NCBI GenBank assembly: GCA_050084515.1
Contig: CM114271.1
Location: 1,860,001 to 1,924,000 of the forward strand
Length of the DNA stretch: 64,000 nt
Direction of reading: 5' to 3'
From: Blasia pusilla
Taxonomy: Eukaryota > Marchantiophyta > Marchantiopsida > Blasiales
The notes under the pieces were generated by a model. It was given only the letters and a program-made list of their open reading frames with translations. It did no database searches and was not told where the DNA came from. Below are positions 10,197 through 20,500 of this stretch, one piece after another. The translations under genes and the position numbers were made by a program. Numbering within the stretch: position 1 is the first letter of the stretch; every line of letters begins with the position of its first letter.

Positions 10197-10421
10197 TCTT
10201 TACTATTAAAAGACGATGGGTTTGGAGAATTCCTCCCTCCAATATTGACATCCGTCCTCTAAGGGTTCTTCAGATATTGACACATATCACTTTAAGAAAT
10301 GAAGTTAAGTTAAGAGGAGATAGTTAAATCGATTGAGGAAGAGAAAGGAGGACTAGAGGTACTAAACTTGAATTTTTAAAAATTTGAAGATCACTTGTGC
10401 ATAGCACGAGCAACAATCTAG
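10197..10421 (+). mobile_element. Non-autonomous Helitron-like element
   Basis: The 5' end is TCTTTACTATTAAAAGACG, preceded by A. The 3' end has a 7-bp hairpin (CTTGTGC, loop ATA, GCACGAG, 10394-10410), then seven bases, then CTAG, followed by T. A 5' TC, a 3' hairpin close to CTAG, insertion between A and T and no target duplication are the hallmarks of Helitrons. At 225 bp it cannot encode a RepHel protein. Related short elements occur at 42.3 kb. Confidence 0.75.
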
Positions 10422-10469
10422 TATATAATAGATGAGGGAGACTTAAGAGCTTTCCATATATTCAAATAT

Positions 10470-10920
10470 CCACTTTATAAACATAAATATATTAATAATA
10501 ATGAAACCCTTGCTTCCTTCTTATAAAATAAAATCTTTGCCCTCATTAATTTCTAAATAGGTCATTTCAAGCTTATTAATAAGCTCATCTTTCCAACCCT
10601 CATGATCTCCCAAGCAAAACAAGAAAATTACTCATTTTGATCCAATTTTTTTTCCAAATTATAGTTCAAATTTCCATCCCAACCGAGGTTGAAAATTAAA
10701 AAGAATTCAGAAATGAAGTCTCTTTTATCCTTTTAAAGAATTAAATTTCCTCTCTCCTGTTATGATCCTTCTCATTTTTTCCAAAATAATATGTAATTTC
10801 TCTTCCAAACTAAACTAGAAATTTGAACATTTAATTTATTTTTTCCCATAAGTATTAAAGATAATTTTAATTTCTTAAATTAAAAATATAGAACTTATGA
10901 GGAAGATTTCAAAAAATATT
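10470..10920 (+). repeat. Diverged AT-rich segment, second copy
   Basis: Direct-orientation relative of 9160-9590, about 1.3 kb away, sharing the same ordered landmarks including CCAACCCTCATGATCTCC. The mini-Helitron at 10197 lies between the two copies. Confidence 0.55.
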
Positions 10921-11029
10921 AAGATTGAGAATTTTTTTTTAAAAAAATTCTGCTCAATTCAGTGCGAATAATATAAAGCAATATTTACAAAAAATGAGTC
11001 AATCAATTGTGCCGCGAGTACTCGAGCCC

Positions 11030-11120
11030 ACAAGGAGATGTTCGTCCATAAGTCGAACATAAGTTGGCGGATATGGACATGTCCAAGGACACAGACTTTC
11101 TTCGTGTGCAACTTTGTCCA
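11030..11120. mobile_element. Remnant end of the short inverted-repeat family
   Basis: GGATATGGACATGTCCAAGGACA is followed by GACTTTCTTCGTGTGCAACTTTG, which matches the right-hand end of the family (GACTTTGTCGATGTGCAACC at 18561). No convincing left end or target duplication was found. It interrupts the decayed coding sequence on the other strand. Confidence 0.5.
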
Positions 11121-11530
11121 ACCCCCTCAATAATGAAATGTTCACTCCTTTCAATTTGTCTATGCACTCTAAGAAATGAATATTATTCTTGCTCATTGAC
11201 TCCGAGCTACATTTGGCCAATTGAACCAAAGCTTTCATCAGCTAAGTTGTAAATGAATGTTCCACTCTTCAACCCAATCAACTAACAATTTGCTTGTTAT
11301 GGTGTTGAGGAATCAACTCACCAATCTATTTCAAATTTGGATTCAATCCGTCTTGTAAAATTCTCTCCTTCTATCCATGGCAAAAATATGCGCCCCCAAG
11401 CCAACGTATTCTAGTAGGCCACCAACAATTATCTTCCCATCTTCAAAGGATTTTTTGGCAATCTTGGCTATCTCTACCAACTTCCTTACAAAATTCTCAA
11501 ACCCATTTTGGATTCCATAGATGTAGTATC
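11060..11530 (-). pseudogene. Decayed protein-coding sequence, unknown family
   Basis: Reading the minus strand, about 11390-11510 encodes a protein-like stretch including FVRKLVEIAKIAKKSFEDGK and LEYVGLGAHIFAMDRRREFY. After stops and frame changes come KLLVDWVEEWNIHL and then, at 11120-11238, ALVQLAKCSSESMSKNNIHF and LECIDKLKGVNISLLRGLDK. The order and spacing suggest a single helical protein broken by several indels and by a short inverted-repeat insertion at its 3' end. I cannot name the family with confidence. Confidence 0.45.
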
Positions 11531-12446
11531 TATCTAAGATCTAAGTCTTCTAAAAATCTAATATCACCCACCAACACATACACTCATGTCAAATTTGGGC
11601 ATTGCGTTGCCTAATGCTTTTCTTCTCATTCCTCCCAATGCAATCCTCTGCCTCTAATTCTTGCTCTTCCCTACATTGGTTGCCATGTGAGTTTTGACTT
11701 TTAGGATTTCGCCTTCCTCCTCTAAAGATTCTCCCAAAGTATTTCACTATAACAGCAAATCTTAAAGTTCGTTTCTTTTTTTTAATGGACGGATATAATT
11801 ATATTTTATGAATTACACAACAATCATGTCATAGTAACTCATGTAAGTACCTTCAAATATCAGTTATAAAATGTGATTGATAGCACGTTTCAAAATAATG
11901 GGGATCTATTACGACAATATAAATCACAAAAAGTGCTTCCATTAGCACATCAAAATAGGGATAAGAAATATCCATACTAGAAGAAAATCATAAAGTTAGT
12001 ACGTAAACATACTAATATCTACCCATAGTAAGAATATCTCTTTTTATTATGTTCCATCTAAAGTATCTAAGGAGTCGTTGAAAATAACAAATCTTTCAGT
12101 AGCCACTTCTAGAAGAGTGATAGAGGTATAGAAGAATGAAACAAAAAAGTGATGAGCCTCCTACTTATGGGGAAGAAGGAAGAAAACAAGGGAGGGAGTT
12201 TGGGCGATCGGTGCCTCCATAGCCTCGGCACCAATAGAAAAAGAGTTCTCAAAATTTTCAGATTTTTTCAAAAAAATTCCAAATATTCAGGATGTGCCAA
12301 ACCTTGCTTGCAACCGATTTTTTTGGATAAAGAAATATGCTAGTACACCATGGTTTGTTTGCATTTAGTCAGAAGCCTCTTGACTGAATGCAAAAAGTGC
12401 CATTCCTCGTCCCTCATCCTCCTCCTCCTCTTGATTTAGGTTCATC

Positions 12447-12448
<2 letters not shown>
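11531..12448. other. AT-rich DNA, no gene seen
   Basis: Nothing beyond isolated short frames is visible. Confidence 0.5.

Positions 12449-12542
<94 letters not shown>
12449..12542. repeat. (GA)n microsatellite
   Basis: About 47 uninterrupted GA dinucleotides. Confidence 0.98.
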
Positions 12543-12544
<2 letters not shown>

Positions 12545-12809
12545 TCTTGCCCCACTAAAGCTCTCTATTTAGTAGAGGATTTCATACAATAAAATTTCCA
12601 CAAAGGAGAAAAAAATTAATTTAGTATTTTACCTACTATCTAGAGAGAAGGAGAGAATTCATGGAGTAGTAGTCTTCCTACCATAGAACCTATTGGATTC
12701 TTAAGATCCACTTCTTAAGGCACTTGAAAAATCTTCGCAAAGATGCTTTCAAGTTCTGGTCGCTTTAGTGAACCACTTGAGCCCCCATACATTTTCGGTG
12801 CGATTGAAC

Positions 12810-13240
12810 TTATTGCACCCTATTCATATAAACGACCTCCTTGTGTGTGTCTTAACTTACAAGTCGCACAAGTCATACTAATATGATTATATGATGTAGG
12901 TGGTTTATAGAATAGTGTTATTAGAATGATCTAACCCTATCTTGCATTAGAGTGCGGAACACCTAAATTTCCATAAATAAAATTAAAGAAAATAGGTAAA
13001 AAAAACCCTAGTTTCCCGAGTAGTGATAGAGTATGGGAATTGGAATGGTAGCACATTATTGTATGTTGAGTTTTCTCTTTGCTAAGATTTCATCAAAGCT
13101 TTATTGTGACCCAACGGACGAACTAGGCTACATTGTATCTTGGACATTTATTATATATTTTAGTAATTTATTCATATTCTATTTTCTCACAAAGCTTAGG
13201 ATGAGTATAGAGAGAGGAAGGAGAATGTAGCAATATGTTG
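12810..13240 (+). repeat. Copia-type LTR fragment (solo)
   Basis: This stretch matches, in order, the LTR downstream of the copia pol remnant at 60917: TTGCACC followed by AACGACCTCCTT, then GATCTAACCCT-TCTTGCATTA, a GTAGCACATT block, TCATCAAAGCTTTATTGTGA, GACGAACTAGGCTAC, and TTCATATTCTATTTTCTCAC. No pol sequence adjoins it, so it is a solo or truncated LTR. Boundaries are approximate. Confidence 0.6.
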
Positions 13241-14081
13241 GCCACAAAGTAAGAGAGGGAGGAATATTTCAATTTTACTTATGGGATTGTACAATAATGA
13301 TGAGAGTTGTCGGATGGGATTGGGCATGAATGTAACTAGTTTGGAAGCATCATATCTATGATATATCCAATAGAAAGCTTCAACCTATTCATAACTTTGT
13401 ATCGCTTCATTTGGGTCAATTTCCGAGAAATGTAGAGAAAAAAAAAATACTTGCATCAACCAATTGAGGAGAAGGAGCACAAGCAAGGCAGTGGATTCAT
13501 AGAAATTTCTTTCCCAAATTTGGCTTGCAATAACTTCCGATTTTCAGAGGTAAAGGCTTCGATCTTTTGTGTAAGTGAATGATTGTGTGACAACTATGGC
13601 CTCACTAGCTTATCAATCGAGAGAGGGAGACTTTTTCATTAAAAGACTTGCATTGAGTTAGTGCCTCTTTTGTGGATATATGGGAAAGTTTTTTAAAGAA
13701 AGTCATTAATTTGAATAAAGAAAAAAATCAGTGTAGTCCAAAGTTTGTACATATATGGAAATGTCAAGGAAAAAGAAATAAAGAGGAGAATGGAAAGAAA
13801 ACTTTGAATTCTAAAATGCTTAATTTGAACCAATTCTTCTTGAATTATGAGATGTAAAGCCAAAAAAAAAAAGCTTCATCAAACAAGCTTTACTTGTACT
13901 ACCTCTTTCAGAGTCTTTCTCGATGTGTCTTCTATCAATTTGTAAGATCTAAGAGTAAGCGGAGTTAATAAGCATTCTATATATGAGTCTTTTTCCTTAA
14001 CTATACAAGGAGAAAAGTCAAAGAAGAAAGGTTGAAGCCATAAAGCTCTTTTGTAGAGACTGGGTGGCATTAAAACAATCA
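13241..14081. other. AT-rich DNA, no gene seen
   Basis: Several AT-rich frames of about 60 codons occur, without motifs or neighbours that would support them. Confidence 0.5.
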
Positions 14082-14089
14082 GATAAGGA

Positions 14090-14496
14090 CAAGGTTGCAC
14101 AAGGACAAAGTCCATGTCTACGGACTTATGTTTGTCCTCAGCATGGACATGTCCTTGCAAACTCAAGAACCCACGGCTTGCACTCAAGCCCCCCCGCCCC
14201 ACAACGTAGACACAGGCTTGACCAACCCGCACATAGTCTAAGAACCCGCTGCCCGTTTTGTAGCCCACATGCTCTCTCAAGGCACGCGCTATGGGCCTTC
14301 AACCTTGTGTGAGCTTAGGGTGGGCTGGTGCGGCTACGTGCAGGTCAATTCTTGCCCACCTCCCTTAATCTGAGCCCTTACTTGTTCCAGCGTCCCAAGT
14401 CCACACAGACCACTGGGGTACTGAAAAAACCCCGATAGGAGACTCGTTGGGCATGTCTGTCCCATGGATGGACGTATTCATTTTTTAAAAACCTTG
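14090..14496. mobile_element. hAT-like inverted-repeat element with perfect target duplication
   Basis: The element begins CAAGGTTGCACAAGGACAAA and ends AAAAACCTTG, so its ends are inverted repeats. It is flanked by GATAAGGA at 14082-14089 and 14497-14504, an exact 8-bp duplication; the next base also matches, so 9 bp is possible. Inside are GGACTTATG, GGACATGTCC and GC-rich subterminal sequence rich in GCCCG. Eight-base duplications with CA...TG-type ends fit the hAT superfamily. There is no transposase, so it is non-autonomous. The 133-residue frame on the minus strand is a shadow. Confidence 0.8.
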
Positions 14497-15719
14497 GATA
14501 AGGACTATTTCCATAAATAGTTTTGATGTGTCTTCTTTCCTTTGGTTATAAAATCCATTGAAAGAAAGCAAGAGGGCTCGTTGATGTCAAATTACACTAT
14601 CTAGAAGAGTGAATTGCAATTGAAGTTGGAATGAGTTATATTAGCCAATCTAGTAGAGTTGATGGCCGATCGATATGCCCTATAGCTCCAATGAATTTTT
14701 GAGAGAGTATGTCCCAATCAAGGTTGCACCAAACGCGCACATGTGCACACATGTCCATTTATGGGACAGACATGTCTGAACATGACTATGGACATGCCAA
14801 ACTGGTGGCCATCCCAGATTTTTTCAGCATTCACGCCGCCCGCGCGGACTTTAGCTGTGGCTAGGATGAAGGGTGCATGATGAAGGCTGAAGGCTGGCCA
14901 CGGGTACAATCCGCACCCAATACAAGCCAGTTGGCTTGACGCGGACGCCATCACGGGTGTAGCGGCTTGAGGGTGGGCCTAGTACGGGCATAGTGCAGAC
15001 CTAGGCAAGATTACATGTTGGGAAGTGGGCCTAGCGCAAGCTTTCTGCTTGCCTCTCGAGTCTCTAGGGCCCTCAGGGAACACAAGAGTACAAAATATAT
15101 GAGGCCAATCTTATCTTGTGCCACATGGTTTTCTCTCAAGGCTTCACCAATCCCCTAGAGACATAAGTAGATAACTTTTTATCTCTTCCTAAAATATCAT
15201 CATAAAACCACTCCCTATCATCCCAACTACCATAGCCTTGACTTCTTCACCAACCATGACTACTTTACTTTTATGTTTCTCGTGTCTCATTTATGATATC
15301 TTTTCCTAGAGTTGGGCCCACAGTTGCATAGGGACAAAGTTTGTTTCTGTGGACATGTCCATGTTTGCGGACTTATGTCTATCCTTAGAACGGACATGTC
15401 CGTTTTCATGCAACGTTGGTTGGGCTCAGGTACCTACGGCCGACATCTAAGCCCGCCATGCCCGTAGCAGGCATCCAGGTTCTTGGGGGGGTCATTATAT
15501 GGAGGGCTCTACATCACCTCCGACGTTTTAGGGTCTAGACCCCCTAACTTATAAGTGAAAAAATATTTTTTCTCACCCTTATGTATTTTAAAGGAATCAT
15601 TTTTCATTTTTGGTACCCCTAAAATTATTTAAGTAAAGCAATCACTTGAAATAAATAAGACCTTGAAAGAAAAGAAAAGCACCAAGTTAAGTTAACATCC
15701 AACATGTTATCCTTACACT

Positions 15720-15778
15720 ATGACAGAGGGGAATTGAACCCCTAATTGAGCAAGAGGCTCAATCAGCCAATCTATCAT
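15720..15778 (-). tRNA. tRNA-like sequence lacking a D-arm (pseudogene or SINE-like head)
   Basis: On the minus strand the sequence folds into a 7-bp acceptor stem (ATGATAG with CTGTCAT, one G-T pair), a 5-bp anticodon stem (TTGAG/CTCAA) with a 7-base loop CCTCTTG, and a 5-bp T-stem (AGGGG/CCCCT) with loop TTCAATT. Only nine bases sit where the D-arm should be, and position 33 is C rather than T. It is therefore unlikely to be a working tRNA. It lies inside the inner hAT-like element, which suggests capture or an old tRNA-derived repeat. Confidence 0.45.
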
Positions 15779-15902
15779 CCCCCTAGCCTACTCCCTCCCA
15801 TTATCCTACTCACAATTCAAGAGTGTCAAGTACACTCTAAGCACACTCCATAAAAATATTTAATTTAACATATCTCAAACATAAAAAAAAAACTCACCAA
15901 GA

Positions 15903-16756
15903 TCAACTCACACTCTGAATATATGTAGTCAAAGCATGTAAGTCAACTGAATCAAGTATGTATATTCTATCTTGTACCCCTGATTTCATTGTCAAATTCA
16001 CATTAGAGATCACCATTTCAATATCAATCCATTGCACATCTATTGCATCATAACTGAACAAGGTTTTGGTGTTACCATGGCCGAAAGACTTGTACCAATT
16101 ACACATAATACGACAAATGCTTCCCTTTTGTCCAGGAGGAGGTACAGGCTTGTTTAACAAGTCCAAGGCCGTACGACGTCTTGACCAATGTGAACCATTC
16201 TTTTGAATCATAAACACAATACGCCCCAACCAATACTCTTTTTTTGCAACTCTTGCCTCCACTGCAAGTTGTGTCTCTTTTCCCTTCCTTTTCTTTGACT
16301 TTGTTGATCTTGTGGAAGGGCCAACATTTGCTGTAGATTCAAACAAAAGTGCAATATCACTACCAACATCAACCAAACAAGTTGGGCAATTAGGATCACG
16401 TTCCTTTCCCTTACCAGTAGTGTAATAAGTCTTTTGGGCTATTCGAGTTAGTCTATCCTTTGACATGAAAGGATTGCAAGACAATTGACTTACAAGGGTG
16501 GATTTGTAGATAATCTTGCCCTCATAAGTTAGAGTAGGCACTATTGCATGGAGAATTGCCACATTAGTCGGTTCTGCTTGAACAGATGCAAACACATGCT
16601 TTACTTCATGTCCTAATACCTCCATTTCAATAGATTTTGGATCAATGTCAATATCTATTTTGACTCCAAATTGTCATCGGCTTGAACAAATTCATCAAGT
16701 ATGAATGCAGCAGTGGCATAAAATCGGATAAACTGAAACCTATGGACACCGTCCAT
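15903..16756 (-). pseudogene. Unknown ORF carried by the inner transposon
   Basis: A frame of 240 codons runs from 16625 to a stop at 15903. An upstream start at 16754-16756 (ATG GAC GGT) in another frame continues as natural-looking protein (RFYATAAFILDEFVQADD) and meets the main frame at an A-run near 16655. The likely original protein was therefore about 280 residues, now split by a one-base indel. Visible features are an Asp-rich linker, a stretch STLVSQLSCNPFMSKDRLTR, a CPTC pair, a Lys/Arg-rich segment (STKSKKRKGKE), a run of aromatic residues (NGSHWSRRR, CNWYKSFG), and a C-terminal part with VQWIDIEMVISNVNL. I do not recognise a transposase catalytic motif. It could be a captured plant gene, a transposon accessory protein or a diverged transposase domain. 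Confidence 0.5.
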
Positions 16757-16771
16757 TAGATTGGCATAGAG

Positions 16772-16939
16772 ATGATGAAAAATCGTTCGACAAGGAAAGC
16801 GGGCCAGATCAACCCAGTAGGGACTTGTCCAAAACGGATAACCTCAATCATGCTTGACGAAATCAGGCATATGCGACTGAGGAGCTCGGAAGATGGTCTA
16901 TCCAGTGAAGAAGTTGAGCGTCGCCTTGAGATATTCTGA
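16772..16939 (+). CDS. Small divergent ORF inside the inner transposon
   Basis: 55 codons start at ATG 16772 (a second ATG follows at once) and end at TGA 16937. The translation is protein-like, with basic, Pro-containing NPVGTCPKRITSIMLDEIRH and an acidic helical end SSEDGLSSEEVERRLEIF. Its start lies 15 bp from the start of the minus-strand ORF, too close for two ordinary promoters. It may be a captured exon fragment. Family unknown. Confidence 0.35.
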   Translation: MMKNRSTRKAGQINPVGTCPKRITSIMLDEIRHMRLRSSEDGLSSEEVERRLEIF

Positions 16940-18015
16940 TGCAACAAACTGGACGAGAAGAAGGAGAAAAAAGTCCTGAAGTTTCTTGGATTCATCACCC
17001 CCCTGCCGACAAAAAAAAAATCCACTCACCTTCCAATCGACGCCCTCTCGCCTTACGAACAGCCTTACGAAATGAGGCTCCCCTTCTTCCCTTCTCTCCT
17101 TACAAAATCAAGCATCTCTGATCTAGAGCCATAACACTTACCATCCTCCGCCCTCAACTACGCTGTGCAATCAGATACGAAGGAAAGGAAAGCGCTCAAG
17201 AGAATAGAGGCACGATAAGAAAGCAAGAAAAAAAGGAGCATACCAATTGCCGGGCCACTCCCGATCACTTTCTCCTACTACGCCACTCGAGTCTCGAGTC
17301 TCTTCCGATCACGCTCTCCTACTGCACCACCACTCCCGAGCAACAAAACCCAAACTCTGCTCGGAAGGGATTCAAGTGGCGGCTCAATTTGCCGCTCAAA
17401 GCTTGTCTCCGAAGGCCAAAACCCAAGACCCAACAAACCCAAATCAAATTGAGAGGGAAACTTGAAAGTAAGGACTCCCTTCTTCCCTCTAAAGCTTTTC
17501 TATAAAATTGATTTTTTTAGCTAGGGAAGCTAATTTTTGTAAAAAAAAATTTAATATATGTAGATGTGACATGTATAAACCCTATCTTATCTTAACATTT
17601 TCCATGGAAGGAAGACTAATAAAAAATACCCTATTGTTCTTATAAGAGTTTGATGGAATAAATTATGCCCTATTGTTCTTCCAAAAAACTTAATAAGTCT
17701 TCCGAGGGACGCAATTAAAAAACCCCTAACTTTTTCGCACGTGATGGGGCGTTTGTGTGGAAGTGAGACCCCCGAGTCCAGGTTGGCCGAGCCTACATCC
17801 TTTTTTTGGCCCACATATGGCGGGTTGGGCCTCAATCTCACCATATGCGAGCCTAGCCACGAGCCACAAAAATGGTGCGAGCTCGGCCAGCCCATGTGCC
17901 TGTTATGGGCTCGAGGATCTCCGAGGACGGGCTCGGATACGGGCCGTAGGTACTCGGGCAACATATCCATGGACATGTCTAAACTTATCCATTTCCATGC
18001 AATCTTGGTTGGGCC

Positions 18016-18583
18016 CGCACAAATGAGGCACCATTAAACATGAGAATTTATTTTTCTAAGCTAATCACTCAATACTTATATAAACTCTTTCTAACACTAA
18101 TCAGAGTGAAATGTACATATAGGATCATTTTACTACACGACACTGGGCGTGGAGAACAACTTGCAAGGCACCACATGGTATTTGCGGATTGGATATTGGA
18201 CATGGGCCTTGAGCCCAGGCACGGGAGCAAGGGAGGCCCAACTTATGGCCCATGCTTAGCCCGCGCACGCGTTGGTAGGCGCGGGCCTTTTCAAGCTTCC
18301 AACGGGCCTCTTGCGAGCTCGACATGGAGGTTTCAGGATGTGGGCCCAACTTGTCTGTGACACGAGAATCGATATACATTGGGTGTAATGCGGGCTACAA
18401 ATCGAGCCAAAAAAATGGGCGTCGTATTATTGGGACAAGTACCAGATCACCCGAGCAAGGGTCCCGTGCGGGCCGTGGATCAATACGCTGGCTCGCGCGG
18501 ATTACATCCGGATCCACACAGAAATACTATCCTCTGGACAAACATTAATCTGTGGACACGGACTTTGTCGATGTGCAACCTTG
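18016..18583. other. Right arm of the outer hAT-like element
   Basis: GC-rich subterminal DNA of the outer element, with no gene. Open frames on both strands here come from the GC-rich composition. Confidence 0.5.
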
Positions 18584-18634
18584 GTCCCAATAGAAGACTC
18601 TCATACACATTCTACAATTGGGCTTAAGCAATTA

Positions 18635-18784
18635 TCTATATTATTGTTGGAGAGTACTTTCTTGATTTGCAGTGCTTGACATGTGGCAACTTGGCAAAAA
18701 AAAATCTTTTTCCATTCTACGGCCAGCAAGAAAAAAATTTGTGTGCAACACAATGAGTCCCTACACTCCCATGCTGCACACTAG
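18635..18784 (+). mobile_element. Mini-Helitron-like element, copy A
   Basis: It starts TCTATATTATTGTTGGAGAG after an A and ends CTAG before a T. The first 60 bp are clearly related to the copy at 44211 (TTTCTTGATTTGCA, then TTGACA-GTG-CAACT). The 3' hairpin is poor. It is 150 bp long and non-coding. Confidence 0.65.
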
Positions 18785-19114
18785 TATGTATAGTCAAAAA
18801 AAAAAAGAGAGTTATGTTGCTTGATTACTCACCTCAACAACCCATTCCTCTTGAAAGTAATTCCTCTCGGAACAGGTCTACATGATGGCGACTCCACAAC
18901 CTAGAGGATCCTCTAATCCTATAATTCAATTTTATGAGAAACCTGCCTACCATTGCTTAGAGGGAAACTTCAACCTTAGGAGAAATGAATGTGGTTGGTA
19001 AAAGAGGTGCAATCTTAGTGTCACAAATGTGCATCCACATATACACTACAAGTCTCATGTCAACCAAGTGTTCAACTACTACTTTAGAACTTTGCAACTT
19101 TTGGTCAAATTCTT

Positions 19115-20500
19115 GGCCCGAATACCTTTGAGGGAGAGGATGGTGTCTTTGCTTCACGACAAGCTATCTTGCCTATTTCTTTTGGAGGGTTGGGACTGTC
19201 CTCCAGAGTCGCATCTGCTTCCGCAGCCTTTTTGGGGAGTTGGGCGTTGGTAGCACTGATTATGGCTTCAAGGTTTCTCCAAGGAGATACACCTATCTTG
19301 ATGGATCATATCGCCCATGTAGAGGAGGAGGACTTTTTATTTCTACAATAATTGAGATCTGCATGAGCTCTTCTTCCTCTTGCTACACAAGCAATTCTAC
19401 CCCCTTTCAATCAATTGATTACAGAAGGGCTTGATCAACTTCAAGAGCATATCTCCGAGAATCTATATCAAATAAACTTTTCCAACATTCTCTGCGAGGC
19501 ATCCTCTGACGCTAATCGAGTTCGTCTACGTTCATGTGCGGGTACCGGAGCGGGGGCATGGCTTACTGCAAATCCTCTTATTCTTCCATTTCGTCTTCCT
19601 TGAAGTATATTCTCGACAACTTTGCGGTTACGTCTTGGACTTCTCCATCCTTCTATCTTAGGTGTGCCGAATTGTGTATGCGGGGATCCCATTGATGCCA
19701 AGGGTATCCATATTCTCCGATGTGCACATGGTGGCAAACGAATGGCCACACATGATGTCATTAGAGAGCCGCTAGCATCGGTAGCTCGTATTGCAAGATA
19801 CACTGTTGGGCAAGAGCAACACCATGTCCTACCTTCAACCATACAATCAACCTCTCGTCAGAGAGTGGATCTTGTTATGTCTTGAGGTGGATTCCCGACA
19901 CTAGGTGATGTGGTGGTTGCTGATCCAATAGGTTCTGACTTGGTGTGTTGAGCTGCACATACCAAAGTTTTGGCGGCCGAAGCTGCAGTTAAAATCAAGG
20001 AGTTAAGTTATGCTTTGAGACATGCGACTGATGGATTTATTCCTTTACAGTGGAAGTATTCGGTCATTTACATGTGTCTTTTGATACTTTCCAGAAAACA
20101 TGTGCTCACCACTCCCTCGAGAATCATCACTTTGCCCCTTCCCGTAGTCTTTCTCTCTCGGTAGTTACTACTTATTTTCGGCATTGCATCTCAGTCGCCT
20201 TACAACGTGCACAAGCCTTGGCATTGATACGTCGTGCGGAGGTGGTGGGGGTCGCTCGCCTCGTCGTCCATTCACGTCTGACCAACCACTCGTGTCTCGT
20301 CATATTTGTTTCGGGCTATCAATCGTGTAGTTCGTTCAGCCCGTGTTTGCGTTGGCTTGTTGCCATTTTTTTTGCATTCTTTTATGCATTTTTTGACTCC
20401 TCTTTCGAGTTGTTATTACCTTTCTTTGTCCTCTTTTGAGGCTTATTTTATAATAAAGTGGATACATTAAATCTTTGAGAGAAGAATTACCAAAAAAAAT
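19115..20500 (+). pseudogene. 3' part of an RLE-type non-LTR retrotransposon, copy 1
   Basis: Only the C-terminal part remains, as expected for 5' truncation. One frame (with stops at 19603, 19885 and about 19948) encodes in order: a post-RT segment SRQAILPISFGGLGLSSRV and AFLGSWALVALIMASRF; a segment LRSCAGTGAGAWLTANP; a CCHC-type knuckle (VCGDPIDAKGIHILRCAHGG, followed by ATHD); then RVDLVMS and DVVVADP, with a downstream AAVKIKELSYA. This last set fits the D...D-x-V...K pattern of restriction-like endonuclease (RLE) domains in R2-type elements. A further frameshift leads into EVFGHLHVSFDTF and ISVALQRAQALALIRRA. The 3' UTR ends near TTATAATAAAGTGGATAC and an A-rich run. A second copy lies at 51074-53240. 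Confidence 0.7.

Larger units (their letters stand above)
15319..18007. mobile_element. Inner hAT-like element (2.7 kb) carrying coding sequence
   Basis: The left end is CACAGTTGCATAGGGACAAA and the right end CATTTCCATGCAATCTTG. Both are diverged versions of the family terminus, and both are followed inward by a shared block around GTACCTACGGCC and AGCCCG in opposite orientation. The flanks are GTTGGGCC at 15311-15318 and 18008-18015, an exact 8-bp duplication. It holds the minus-strand ORF at 15903-16756, a small plus-strand ORF at 16772 and a tRNA-like sequence at 15720. An alternative reading is that the first 100 bp (to 15418) is a separate element followed by GTTGGGCT. Confidence 0.6.
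14719..18583. mobile_element. Outer hAT-like element (3.9 kb) with nested insertion
   Basis: The left end is CAAGGTTGCACC and the right end GATGTGCAACCTTG, giving an 11-bp perfect terminal inverted repeat. The flanks are GTCCCAAT at 14711-14718 and 18584-18591, an exact 8-bp duplication. Subterminal regions carry GGACATG and GTCC motifs and GC-rich stretches (CCGCGCGAG facing CCGCGCGG). Without the inner element its own length would be about 1.17 kb, with roughly 0.59 kb on each side. Superfamily assignment rests on ends and duplication size, because no transposase is recognisable. Confidence 0.65.

Noticed and set aside
15351-15400. GGACATGTCC as a p53-type response element
   Set aside because: It fits the half-site pattern, but plants have no p53, and the motif is explained as a subterminal palindrome of the transposon family.
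15319-15418. A separate 100-bp element flanked by GTTGGGCC and GTTGGGCT
   Set aside because: Possible, but homology with the 17.9-18.0 kb end continues inward past 15418, so it is better read as the left end of the 2.7-kb inner element.
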